Source: Klenkia terrae (GTDB lineage: Bacteria; Actinomycetota; Actinomycetes; Mycobacteriales; Geodermatophilaceae). Taken from it: a stretch of DNA of 64,000 bases. The stretch lies in contig NZ_UEXK01000004.1 of NCBI RefSeq assembly GCF_900491935.1, forward strand, positions 783,047-847,046, read 5' to 3'. Below are positions 56,499-64,000 of this stretch, piece after piece. Position numbers and translations under genes: made by a program. Position 1 is the first letter of the stretch. Each line of letters starts with the position of its first letter. Below the pieces are notes generated by a model. The model worked only from the letters and a program-made list of their open reading frames with translations. It ran no database searches and was not told where the DNA came from.

Positions 56499-57581
56499 AT
56501 GACCGCCTTGCAGGAACCCCGCACCACCCGGCACGTCGGCCCCGACCACCTGGTGCTGTCCGAGCACCCCGTCTTCCGGCGGTTCTGGTACGCGGTGTGC
56601 GCCGTGGACGACGTCACCACCGAGCCCGAACCCGGTCGACGGGGCGCCGCCCCACTGCACCGCAAGGTGCTCGGCACCGACCTCGTGGTGTGGCGCCCCG
56701 ACCCGGCCGGGCCGGTCAGCGTGGCGCACGACCGCTGCGCGCACCGGGACGCCCCGCTGTCGATGGGCTGGGTGGCCGACTGCCGCCTGGTCTGCGCCTA
56801 CCACGGCTGGGAGTGGGACGCCGACGGCACGACCCGGCGGATCCCGCAGTTCCCCGACTCCCCGCACCCCACCAAGTCCGGGCTCACGATGGTCGCCAGC
56901 ACCGAGCGCTACGGCCTGGTCTGGGTCTGCCTGGCCGGACCCGACGAGGGCGGCCCGATCACCGACGTCCCCGCGGTGCCCGAGTGGGACGACCCGGCCT
57001 GGCGGCGGGTGCCCGAGGGGTCCTGGGACTTCGACTGCACCGCCATGCACCTGGTGGAGAACAACATCGACCCCGGGCACGTGGCGTTCGTGCACATGAA
57101 CTCCTTCGGCAACCCGGACAACCCCGAGCTCACCGACCAGAACGTGGCGCGCACCCCGTACGGGCTGATCACCTGGACCGACGTCCCGGTCGAGGGCCGG
57201 CCGGGCGAGACCGGCGCGACGGTGCGGCACACCTGGAGCCAGGTGCACCTGCCCTTCTCCATGCACCTGCTGATCCGGTACCCCGACGGGCTCGGGCACG
57301 TGATGCTCAAGGCCATCACCCCGGTCGACGACCGCAGCTGCGTGATCCACCAGGTGGTGCTGCGCACCGACACCGAGGCCGACCGCCCGGCCGCCGACAT
57401 CCGTGCCTTCGACCACCAGGTCGAGCTGGAGGACAAGACCCTGCTGGACCGGCTGCCCGACGGGTTCCCGCTGGCCCAGCACCTCAACGCGCACGCCAAG
57501 GCGGACAAGAACAGCCTGCTGCTGCGCCGCATGTACACCGAACTGGTCACCGGCCAGTGGACCCCGGGAGACCCCGCATGA
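56499..57581 (+). CDS. Rieske non-haem iron oxygenase
   Basis: 360-residue oxygenase component. Rieske cluster ligands are Cys80 and His82 (DRCAHRDAPLS) and Cys99 and His102 (VCAYHGWEWD). The catalytic iron site is ENNIDPGHVAFVHMNSFGN with Asp191, His194 and His199. Overall form is that of O- or N-demethylases and ring hydroxylases of the vanillate/VanA-like group. No reductase or ferredoxin gene is visible in the window. It overlaps the ATZ/TRZ amidohydrolase gene by 4 nt. Confidence 0.92.
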   Translation: MTALQEPRTTRHVGPDHLVLSEHPVFRRFWYAVCAVDDVTTEPEPGRRGAAPLHRKVLGTDLVVWRPDPAGPVSVAHDRCAHRDAPLSMGWVADCRLVCAYHGWEWDADGTTRRIPQFPDSPHPTKSGLTMVASTERYGLVWVCLAGPDEGGPITDVPAVPEWDDPAWRRVPEGSWDFDCTAMHLVENNIDPGHVAFVHMNSFGNPDNPELTDQNVARTPYGLITWTDVPVEGRPGETGATVRHTWSQVHLPFSMHLLIRYPDGLGHVMLKAITPVDDRSCVIHQVVLRTDTEADRPAADIRAFDHQVELEDKTLLDRLPDGFPLAQHLNAHAKADKNSLLLRRMYTELVTGQWTPGDPA

Positions 57582-58954
57582 CCAGCCCGACCACCGCCCT
57601 GCTCGTGCACGGCGCCACCCTGCTCACCGTCGACCCCGACCGGCCGGCCCCGTTCGTCGGCTGGTTCGCCGTCGGCGCCGACGGCCGGCTGACCGCCGTC
57701 GAGGAGGGGACGCCGACCGCCGATCAGCTCGCCGCCGCCGACCAGGTCCTCGACGCCACCGGCACGCTCGTCGGACCCGGGTTCGTCAGCGCCCACAGCC
57801 ACCTGTTCACCTCGGGCAGCCGCGGCCTGGGCATGGACGAGACGCTGTACGGCTGGATCGAGGCGATGCTGCGCTACGTCATGCCGGCCACGCCCGAGGA
57901 CATGTACTGGTCCACCCGGCACGGCGCCCAGGACTTCCTGCGCAACGGCATCACCACCGCCTACGACTTCACCGACGGCGGCCTGCAGTTCGACAAGACC
58001 ATCGCCAGCTTCGGCGACCGGATCCCCTCGCTGGCCCGGCAGGAGGCCCAGCTGCGGGCCAAGCTGGACGCCGGCCTGCGCAGCCTGCACTCGGTGATGC
58101 TGGCCCAGGGCGACGTCCCGCGGGCCGACGCCCTGGCGCACGTGGAGGACACCGTCGCGGCCGCGGCGGACGCCGACCCCTCGCTGCTGCTCGGCGTGGC
58201 GGTCAGCGGTGCGGTGCAGTGGGCGCCGACCCCGGACACCGCGGCCCTGGAGGTCGAGGTGATGCGGCGGTACGGGCTGGTCAACCAGGCGCACTTCCTG
58301 GAGACCGCCGAGATGCTGGACCTGCAGCGGTCCAAGTTCGCCTGGTACGCCGAGGCCGGGGCGCTGACCCCGCAGCTGGTGTTCGGCCACTTCATCCAGA
58401 CGACGCCGGAGATCATCGCCGCCGCCGCGGCCGGGGGCTGCGGGATGAGCTGGCAGCCGATGAGCAACGGCCGGCTGGCCAGCGGCGTGGCCTCGATCCC
58501 CGAGCTGCGGGCGGCCGGCATGCGGGTCGGCATGGGCCTGGACGACCAGTCGTGCACCGACGTCGCCGACCCGTGGAACAACATGCGGACCGGCATCGCG
58601 ATGCTGCGCGCGCAGTACAAGGACCCGCTGGCCGCCCCGGTCGCCGACGTGCTGATGATGCACACCCGCGGCGGCGCCGAGGCCCTGGGCGTGGACGGCG
58701 ACGTCGGCTCGCTGCGGGTGGGCCGGTTCGCCGACTTCTGCGTCGTCGACCCGCGCCGTCCGGACACCGGGCCGGTCTGGGACGCCGTGGGCACCTACGT
58801 GCTGGCGTGCTCGCTGAGGAACCTGCGGTCGGTGTGGGTCGGTGGCCGCATGGTCGCCGACGGCGCGGAGCTGACCGACCCGCAGGCCGACGAGGTCGTC
58901 GACCAGGTGCACGAGCGGATGGCCCGGCTGGCCGCCGAGGTCGCAGCCGGGTGA
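57578..58954 (+). CDS. ATZ/TRZ-type amidohydrolase
   Basis: 458 residues from the ATG overlapping the Rieske stop. Metal ligands look complete: VSAHSHLFTSG (HxH), NQAHFLETAEM, VFGHFIQTTPE and the strand-8 Asp in GLDDQSCTD. Helical insert around GMDETLYGWIEAMLRYVMP and the C-terminal FADFCVVDPRRPDT fit the atrazine/cytosine deaminase superfamily. It probably deaminates or hydrolyses a heterocycle. It is followed by the acetamidase gene with a 4-nt overlap. Confidence 0.9.
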   Translation: MTSPTTALLVHGATLLTVDPDRPAPFVGWFAVGADGRLTAVEEGTPTADQLAAADQVLDATGTLVGPGFVSAHSHLFTSGSRGLGMDETLYGWIEAMLRYVMPATPEDMYWSTRHGAQDFLRNGITTAYDFTDGGLQFDKTIASFGDRIPSLARQEAQLRAKLDAGLRSLHSVMLAQGDVPRADALAHVEDTVAAAADADPSLLLGVAVSGAVQWAPTPDTAALEVEVMRRYGLVNQAHFLETAEMLDLQRSKFAWYAEAGALTPQLVFGHFIQTTPEIIAAAAAGGCGMSWQPMSNGRLASGVASIPELRAAGMRVGMGLDDQSCTDVADPWNNMRTGIAMLRAQYKDPLAAPVADVLMMHTRGGAEALGVDGDVGSLRVGRFADFCVVDPRRPDTGPVWDAVGTYVLACSLRNLRSVWVGGRMVADGAELTDPQADEVVDQVHERMARLAAEVAAG

Positions 58955-60021
58955 GGCCGGCGCTGCAGCCCGGGTCCGGTCCGGTCGCCGCGGCGACCTA
59001 CCTGCCCTCCACCCCGGACAACGTGCTGTGGGGCCGCCTGCCGTGCGCGACCGACGAACCGGCGCTGACCGTCGAGCCCGGCACGGCGGTCACCCTCGAC
59101 ACGGTCAGCCACGAGGGCATCCTGGAGGACCAGGGCCGCGACCCGGCCACCTTCTTCGGCCGGCACGGGGTCACCGAGGTCCTGGACGACGCCGTCGCCC
59201 TGGCCGCCAGCGCGCACCCGCACCGGTTCGGCGTGGACGGCCCGCACGTGGTCAGCCGCCCGGTCGCGGTGCACGGCGCCCGGGTCGGCGACCTGCTCGC
59301 GATGACGGTGCTCGACACCACGCCCCGGGTGCCCTACGGCGTCATCTCCAACCGGCACGGCAAGGGGGCGTTGGCCGGGGAGCACCCGCTCGGCGGCGCT
59401 CCGGTGTTCAGCGCGTTCGCCGCGGTCTCGGACGACGGCGGGCACGGGCTGCTGCCGCTGACCCCCGGCGCACCGGCCACCGTGCGGTTCCCGCTGCGGC
59501 CGTTCCTGGGGATCATGGGCGTCGCCGTCCCCGGGTCGGTGCGACCGCACTCGGTGCCGCCGGGACGGCACGGCGGCAACCTGGACATCGCGCTGCTGAC
59601 CACCGGCAGCACGCTGTACCTGCCGGTCCAGGTCGACGGCGCGCTGGCCTACGTCGGTGATCCGCACTTCGCACAGGGCGACGGCGAGGTGTCGCTGACC
59701 GCGATGGAGGCGAGCCTGCGGGCCACCGTCCGGTTCGACGTCGTGCCGCGCGAGGACGCGCTGACCCGGTTCGGCGAGCTGGTCGGTCCGCTGGCCGAGA
59801 CCACCGAGCACCTGGTGCCGACCGGGCTCGACGAGGACCTCGACCTGGCGGTGGCCGCCTGCGTGCGGGCCGCCGTGGCGCTGCTGCAGGCCCGGTTCGG
59901 GATGGACCCCTCGCTGGCCTACGCCTACCTGTCGGCGGCCACCGACTTCCGGATCAGCCAGGTCGTCGACGTGGTCAAGGGCGTGCACGCCACCATCAGG
60001 AAAGCGGACTTCGGAAGCTGA
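58951..60021 (+). CDS. Acetamidase/formamidase family protein
   Basis: 356 residues from the GTG overlapping the previous stop. Family landmarks: YLPSTPDNVLWGRLPC, VTLDTVSHEGILEDQG, GVDGPHVVSRPVAVHGA, RPFLGIMGVAVPG, VRPHSVPPGRHGGNLDIAL and the C-terminal YLSAATDFRISQVVDVVKG. These enzymes release ammonia from formamide or acetamide. Last gene of the Rieske operon; it ends 26 bp inside the convergent amidase gene end. Confidence 0.92.
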   Translation: MRPALQPGSGPVAAATYLPSTPDNVLWGRLPCATDEPALTVEPGTAVTLDTVSHEGILEDQGRDPATFFGRHGVTEVLDDAVALAASAHPHRFGVDGPHVVSRPVAVHGARVGDLLAMTVLDTTPRVPYGVISNRHGKGALAGEHPLGGAPVFSAFAAVSDDGGHGLLPLTPGAPATVRFPLRPFLGIMGVAVPGSVRPHSVPPGRHGGNLDIALLTTGSTLYLPVQVDGALAYVGDPHFAQGDGEVSLTAMEASLRATVRFDVVPREDALTRFGELVGPLAETTEHLVPTGLDEDLDLAVAACVRAAVALLQARFGMDPSLAYAYLSAATDFRISQVVDVVKGVHATIRKADFGS

Positions 60022-61405
60022 CCAGCCCGGCCTGCTCGGAGAGGCGGGCGACGGCGAGCGGGGTCCGGTCCTCCAGGTAGGCACCCAGCAGCTGCGCCCC
60101 GACCGGCAGCCCGCTGTCGGCACCGGGCCCCAGCGGGACGACGGTGGCCGGCAGCCGACCCAGGCTGGACAGCCGGGCCCAGTCGCAGACCGTGTCGATC
60201 GGCAGCCGGCGGCCGTCGACCTCGACCAGCTCCGGCGCGTGCCGGTCGGGCGTGTAGACGGTCGCCGTCCGGGACACCGCCGGGCACAGGACGACGTCCA
60301 CCCCGCCGAACACCTCGGCCCACCGCGCGGTCGCCGCCCGCTGGGCCTCCAGGTCGCGCAGCGCCGCCCATACCGTCTGGTGGTACTGCTCGGGGGCGTC
60401 CGCGAGGTCAGCGGCGGAGAAGCCGTGCACGACCTCCGCCGCCTGCAGCCGCTGGTACAGCGCCAGGTCCTCGGCCCCGCCGACCGGCGGCACGACCAGC
60501 TCGGTGACCCGGGCACCGGCGTCGGCCAGCCGGTCGGCGAGGCCGCGGATCGTCGTCCGCACCTCGGGGTCGACCGGGCAGGCGGGGTCGTCGGTCCACA
60601 CCGCGACGCGGGTGCCGGCCAGGGCCGTGACCCGGGACGGCGGCAGCCGCAGCTGCCAGCCCACGGCCTCCAGGCCCTCGGCGCCCATCAGCACCTCGGT
60701 GAACAGCTCGGTGTCCGCGGCCGACCGGGTGAACGGTCCGATCGCCGAGACCATGGGCTCGAGCAGGCCGCCGTCCGGCCAGGGCAGGTTGCCCAGCTTG
60801 GAGACCACCCCGTTGCTGGGCCGGTGCCCGAACAGGCCGCACCAGGCGGCCGGCACCCGCAGCGAACCGGCCAGGTCGCTGCCCAGGTCGGCCACCGCCA
60901 GCCCGGCGGCCCCCGCCGCGGAGGCCCCGCCGCTGGAGCCGCCGCTGGAGCGGGTGGTGTCCCACGGGTTGAGCGTGGCGCCGAACAGCTCGTTCTCGGT
61001 GTGCATGCTGGCCAGCCAGACCGGCACGTTGGTCTTGCCGAGGACCACGCACCCGGCGTCCCGCAGCCGGCGGACCGCCGGTGCGTCGGCGGTCGCGACC
61101 CGGCGGTCCACCGCCCGACCGTGCGAGGAGGGCAGCCCGCGGGCGTCGACGGAGTCCTTGACGGTGATCGGCAGCCCGGCCAACGGGCCCACCGGCCGGC
61201 CGGCGGCCCGGTCGGCGTCGACCTGCGCGGCCGCGGCCAGCGCGCCCTCGGCGTCCACCACGACCACGGCGTTGAGCACCGCGCCCGGGCCGGCGATCGC
61301 GTCCAGGTGGGCGCGGGTCAGCTCGACCGCCGACACCTCGCCGGCGGCCAGGGCGGCCAGCATCGCCGTCCCGTCGGCGAGGGTGTCGGGGACGGTCGCG
61401 GTCAC
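59996..61405 (-). CDS. Amidase-signature family protein
   Basis: 469-residue amidase from the GTG overlapping the monooxygenase stop. Ser-cisSer-Lys triad: Lys in LPITVKDSVDARG, SGGSSGGASAAGA and GSDLAGSLRVPAAWCG. The N-terminus ALAAGEVSAVELTRAHLDAI is typical. The C-terminal half has the longer loops of bacterial amidases acting on small aryl or alkyl amides. Translationally coupled to the LLM monooxygenase, and overlapping the convergent acetamidase end by 26 bp. Confidence 0.92.
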   Translation of the reverse strand: MTATVPDTLADGTAMLAALAAGEVSAVELTRAHLDAIAGPGAVLNAVVVVDAEGALAAAAQVDADRAAGRPVGPLAGLPITVKDSVDARGLPSSHGRAVDRRVATADAPAVRRLRDAGCVVLGKTNVPVWLASMHTENELFGATLNPWDTTRSSGGSSGGASAAGAAGLAVADLGSDLAGSLRVPAAWCGLFGHRPSNGVVSKLGNLPWPDGGLLEPMVSAIGPFTRSAADTELFTEVLMGAEGLEAVGWQLRLPPSRVTALAGTRVAVWTDDPACPVDPEVRTTIRGLADRLADAGARVTELVVPPVGGAEDLALYQRLQAAEVVHGFSAADLADAPEQYHQTVWAALRDLEAQRAATARWAEVFGGVDVVLCPAVSRTATVYTPDRHAPELVEVDGRRLPIDTVCDWARLSSLGRLPATVVPLGPGADSGLPVGAQLLGAYLEDRTPLAVARLSEQAGLVSFRSPLS

Positions 61406-62583
61406 GCCGGGCCGGCCATGGTGACGCCGAGCCGCGGCGCGACCTCCTCGGCCACGAGCGTCAGCTGCTCCTCGACGCTCTCCCGGGTGGTGCCCGGGCC
61501 GTCGACGGCGACCGAGATCGTCGTCATCCCCAGCTTCTGCCGGTACTCGTCGATGACCTCGGCGACGTCGTCGGCCGTGCCGACCGCCCAGATCCGCTGC
61601 CGCACCGACTCCTCCAGCGTGGGCGCGAAGTCCACCGGCTTCGACGTCCAGCCCTCGGGCAGGTCGTAGCTGTTGTACCGGCCGTAGGGGGCCAGCAGCT
61701 TGACGTTCTCCTCGTGGTTCGGGCGGGCCGCGGCCATCGCCTCCTCGCGGGTGCGGCCGACGCAGACGTGCAGCACGAGCATCCGCTCCTCCCCCGGCGC
61801 CAGGGTGCGGCCGGCGGCCTCGGCGTACGCGGCGTGCTCGGCCCAGCGGCGGGCCATCGTGTCCGGCGACTGCCAGGCGTAGACGCCGGTGTGCCCCTGC
61901 TCGGCGACGTAGCGCACCGTCGCCGGCGAGGTGCACGCCTGGTACACCTCCACCGGCCGCAGCACGTTGGGCACCAGGGTCAGGTCGGTGACCACGCCGC
62001 CGCGGTCGGGGATGCCGGTCGGGGGCAGCGTGAAGTGCTTGCCCGAGTGGGCGAAGCGGTCCTGCGCCCAGGCCAGCCGGATGACCTCCATCGCCTCGGC
62101 GAACACCTCGCGGTTGCGCTGCTCGGCGCCGGTGTCCATGCCGTTGTCGTTGCTCTCGATGGTCGCGCCCAGGGTCTGCATCTCCCGGGGCACCGTGCCG
62201 CGGCCGACGCCGAAGCGCATCCGGCCGCCGGTGAGCAGGTCGGCGGTGGCGAAGTCCTCGGCCAGCCGCAGCGGGTTCCACTGCGGGACGATGTTGAACA
62301 TCTGGCCGTAGCGCATCCGGCGGGTCCGGGCGGCGCACCACAGGCCCAGCAGGATCTGGTTGCCGACGACCTCGTAGCCCTCGTGCTGGAAATGGTGCTC
62401 GGTCCACCACATCGTGTCGTACCCGAGCCGGTCCCCCGCCTCGGCGAGGGCCACGAAGTCCTCGTACGCCGCCGCGACGTCCGCGCGCCCGTACCGGCGT
62501 GCGGTCGCCGGCGGCCCGGCGAGACCGGCGTCGGGCATGGCCACCGCGCCGAGGAGGTTCGTGTCGATCCGCATGCCGGCCAT
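61402..62583 (-). CDS. LLM-class flavin-dependent monooxygenase
   Basis: 393 residues from ATG 62583 (ATG 62574 also fits). Luciferase-like fold with DTMWWTEHHFQHEGYEV, GQMFNIVPQWNPLRLAED, GGRMRFGVGRGTVPREM and a C-terminal SVAVDGPGTTRESVEEQLT. Flavin reductase-dependent enzymes of this class include RutA, which opens uracil, and desulfonating or chelator-degrading oxygenases. It lies between the binding lipoprotein and an amidase, all on one strand. Substrate unknown. Confidence 0.9.
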   Translation of the reverse strand: MAGMRIDTNLLGAVAMPDAGLAGPPATARRYGRADVAAAYEDFVALAEAGDRLGYDTMWWTEHHFQHEGYEVVGNQILLGLWCAARTRRMRYGQMFNIVPQWNPLRLAEDFATADLLTGGRMRFGVGRGTVPREMQTLGATIESNDNGMDTGAEQRNREVFAEAMEVIRLAWAQDRFAHSGKHFTLPPTGIPDRGGVVTDLTLVPNVLRPVEVYQACTSPATVRYVAEQGHTGVYAWQSPDTMARRWAEHAAYAEAAGRTLAPGEERMLVLHVCVGRTREEAMAAARPNHEENVKLLAPYGRYNSYDLPEGWTSKPVDFAPTLEESVRQRIWAVGTADDVAEVIDEYRQKLGMTTISVAVDGPGTTRESVEEQLTLVAEEVAPRLGVTMAGPA

Positions 62584-62659
62584 CGTCCGGCCGCCGCGTT
62601 TCGCCCCCTTTTCCGCCGGGTTGCCGGTCCGCTGCAGCAGTGGGACGCGCCCGGACGCG

Positions 62660-62703
62660 GCAGCGCCCGCCGCCCCGTCGGTGGACGGGAGGGCGGGCGC
62701 TGC
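62660..62703 (-). terminator. Hairpin after the binding-lipoprotein gene
   Basis: Perfect 12-bp arms GCAGCGCCCGCC (62660-62671) and GGCGGGCGCTGC (62692-62703) with a 20-nt loop, starting 14 nt past the lipoprotein stop. It could end that transcript or attenuate read-through into the monooxygenase gene. Confidence 0.7.
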
Positions 62704-62716
62704 GGTGACCCGGGGG

Positions 62717-63892
62717 TCAGCTGGCGGGGACGCCGATCGAGTCGTCGATGAACTGGTTGGTCACCAGGTCGTCGGCGGTCAGCCCGTCCAGCGGGGGCGT
62801 GCCCTGCTCGGTGAAGATCGGCGTCGTCTGCTCGATGAGCGTGTCGACCCGGTCGGTGTCGAAGTTGCCGTGGGTGTCGTCGGGACCGTTGCCGACCAGG
62901 CCCAGGTCCTTCTGGGTCTCGACGGAGTAGTCGGCCACGCCCTGGGAGTAGACCCAGCCCGTGTCGTACTGCTCCACTAGGTCCAGGATGATCGAGGTCG
63001 CGCGGTCGGGGTCGGCCAGGTAGTCGACGTCGGCCTGCTGCATGATCGGCACCAGGGCGGTCAGGCAGTCCGACATCCCGTCCAGGTCCTCGGAGCGCAC
63101 CGAGATCGAGGACTGGTAGGGCTGGAAGCCGGCGTCGTAGACGAGCTGGAAGTCCACGTCCTTGCCCCAGGCGTCGACCTCGTTCTTGTAGATGTAGGGC
63201 TCGGCCGAGGCGAAGCCCTGCTGGGCGACCTCGCCGGCGGCGGCGACGAAGCCCGAGGGCGTGCCGTCGTAGGAGCCGTCGACCTGGTCGGCCGAGAGCA
63301 CGCCGGCCCCGGTCAGGTAGGCCATGTACGCCGAGCCCTCGAAGTACCGGACGGTGGTCCCGGCGTCGCCGAGGTCGGCGATGGACTGCACGTCGGGGTA
63401 GGTCGAGGGGTCCCACATGATCATCGTGGGCGAGATCTCCAGCGGTGCCAGCACCGCGGTGGTGGGCTGGGTGTCCGAGAGCTGGATGGCCTCGTCGGTG
63501 GCGATGTAGCCCAGGTCGATGTCGGTGTCGGCGTACATCTGCGAGGTCACCGTCTGGAACCCGATGGCCGGGCCGCCGGCCCGGATCTCCAGCGTGACGC
63601 CGGTGCTCTCGCCCGCGCTGTCGATCAGCGTGCCGCTCACCGACTTGCTGCCGGCGTCGACGACGTAGTCGTCGCCGAGGGACTCGTAGAGCCCGCCGTG
63701 CTCGGCCTCGGGGTTCCAGTCGGTCTGCACGACGATGTTGCTCGGGCAGCCCGCGGCGGCCAGGTCGTTGCTGCCGACCTCGCCGGAGGGACCGGCCGCG
63801 GCCGCGTCGCCGTCGTCGCTGCCGCAGGCGGCGAGGGACAGGGCGAGCAGGGCCGTGGCCGCGAGGGCCGTGGTGCTCCGGGTGATGCGCAC
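62717..63892 (-). CDS. ABC-type substrate-binding lipoprotein (NMT1/THI5-like)
   Basis: 391 residues from GTG 63892 with AGGAG upstream. Lipoprotein signal ends in LSLAAC (Cys23). The mature part matches the NMT1/THI5-like binding proteins: IVVQTDWNPEAEHGGLYESL at the start, then DIDLGYIATDEAIQL, PTMIMWDPSTYPDV, YKNEVDAWGKDVDFQLVYDAG. Relatives carry pyrimidines, riboflavin or sulfonates. It may deliver the substrate of the surrounding catabolic genes. No permease or ATPase gene is in the window; they would lie beyond base 64000 or elsewhere. Confidence 0.92.
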   Translation of the reverse strand: MRITRSTTALAATALLALSLAACGSDDGDAAAAGPSGEVGSNDLAAAGCPSNIVVQTDWNPEAEHGGLYESLGDDYVVDAGSKSVSGTLIDSAGESTGVTLEIRAGGPAIGFQTVTSQMYADTDIDLGYIATDEAIQLSDTQPTTAVLAPLEISPTMIMWDPSTYPDVQSIADLGDAGTTVRYFEGSAYMAYLTGAGVLSADQVDGSYDGTPSGFVAAAGEVAQQGFASAEPYIYKNEVDAWGKDVDFQLVYDAGFQPYQSSISVRSEDLDGMSDCLTALVPIMQQADVDYLADPDRATSIILDLVEQYDTGWVYSQGVADYSVETQKDLGLVGNGPDDTHGNFDTDRVDTLIEQTTPIFTEQGTPPLDGLTADDLVTNQFIDDSIGVPAS

Positions 63893-64000
63893 ACGTGCTC
63901 CTAGGGCTGCCTCCTATACTCATCCGACGCTCCCGACCAGACACCGCGTGCCAGCTCCCGCGCGCTCCCCTGCCCTCGCGAGAGCACCACGCTGCTCCTA
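63893..64000 (-). other. Region upstream of the binding-lipoprotein gene
   Basis: On the minus strand a GTATAG stretch about 20-25 nt upstream of the start could be a -10 element, but no convincing -35 box is seen. AGGAG precedes the GTG start. The octamer TAGGAGCA occurs both near the start and again at the window edge. The promoter is not resolved. Confidence 0.3.

Noticed and set aside
61700..62751. Plus-strand frames opposite the LLM monooxygenase
   Set aside because: Shadow frames; the minus strand has the complete luciferase-like protein.

Overview
The window is very GC-rich and uses GTG starts, 4-nt stop/start overlaps and short leaderless-looking promoters, all typical of Actinomycetota. 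An Eis-type acetyltransferase, a mycothiol-linked DsbA-like protein, a mycothiol-type DinB protein, EttA, a truncated haemoglobin of the GlbO type and a SigG-like ECF factor support this. The protein style suggests Geodermatophilaceae (Blastococcus, Geodermatophilus or Modestobacter), but that placement is inference from memory, not from a search.

Region 1 (1-15.9 kb) looks like an accessory island for metals, redox and the cell envelope. It opens with the distal part of a System I cytochrome c maturation operon (ccmC-D-E-F-H-I-G). Decayed remnants of a sensor kinase and a CopD-like copper protein follow, then a rhodanese lipoprotein. Next is a Tat-exported multicopper oxidase in an operon with an unusual Lgt-like membrane protein; a TlpA-like lipoprotein is transcribed divergently across an inverted repeat that could be an operator. 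A methyltransferase, an M23 peptidase, an ISL3-type transposase relic, a Zn/Cd module (CDF exporter plus ArsR/SmtB repressor) and a ZIP transporter complete it. Pseudogenes and loose gene packing mark this part as a mosaic.

Region 2 (16-47.7 kb) looks like ordinary chromosome: an apolipoprotein N-acyltransferase-like protein whose catalytic Cys is Ser, CtaG, an ECF sigma factor with a lipoprotein, Eis, RpiB, aminopeptidase N, kynureninase, an HNH nuclease, prolyl oligopeptidase, MscS, an MFS-GlbO-glucosidase run, an orphan sugar-type ABC ATPase, a roadblock protein, a BioYMN biotin transporter, a thiolase/CoA-ligase/thioesterase group, EttA and SSB. Convergent gene ends in this and the next region often carry long, sometimes nested, palindromes.

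Region 3 (47.9-64 kb), after a tRNA-Arg(UCU), is a dense and apparently uncharacterised catabolic supercluster. One five-gene operon holds a creatininase-family enzyme, an SDR, a RutB-like cysteine hydrolase, a cupin and an AtzH-amidase fusion. Around it are an amidohydrolase lacking canonical metal ligands, a 2-oxoglutarate/Fe(II) oxygenase, a frameshifted FAD oxidoreductase, a Rieske oxygenase, an ATZ/TRZ-type amidohydrolase, an acetamidase/formamidase, a second amidase, an LLM flavin monooxygenase and an NMT1/THI5-like binding lipoprotein. Together they suggest uptake, oxidation, deamination and stepwise amide hydrolysis of a nitrogen heterocycle or cyclic amide. This is the best candidate here for an undescribed pathway.
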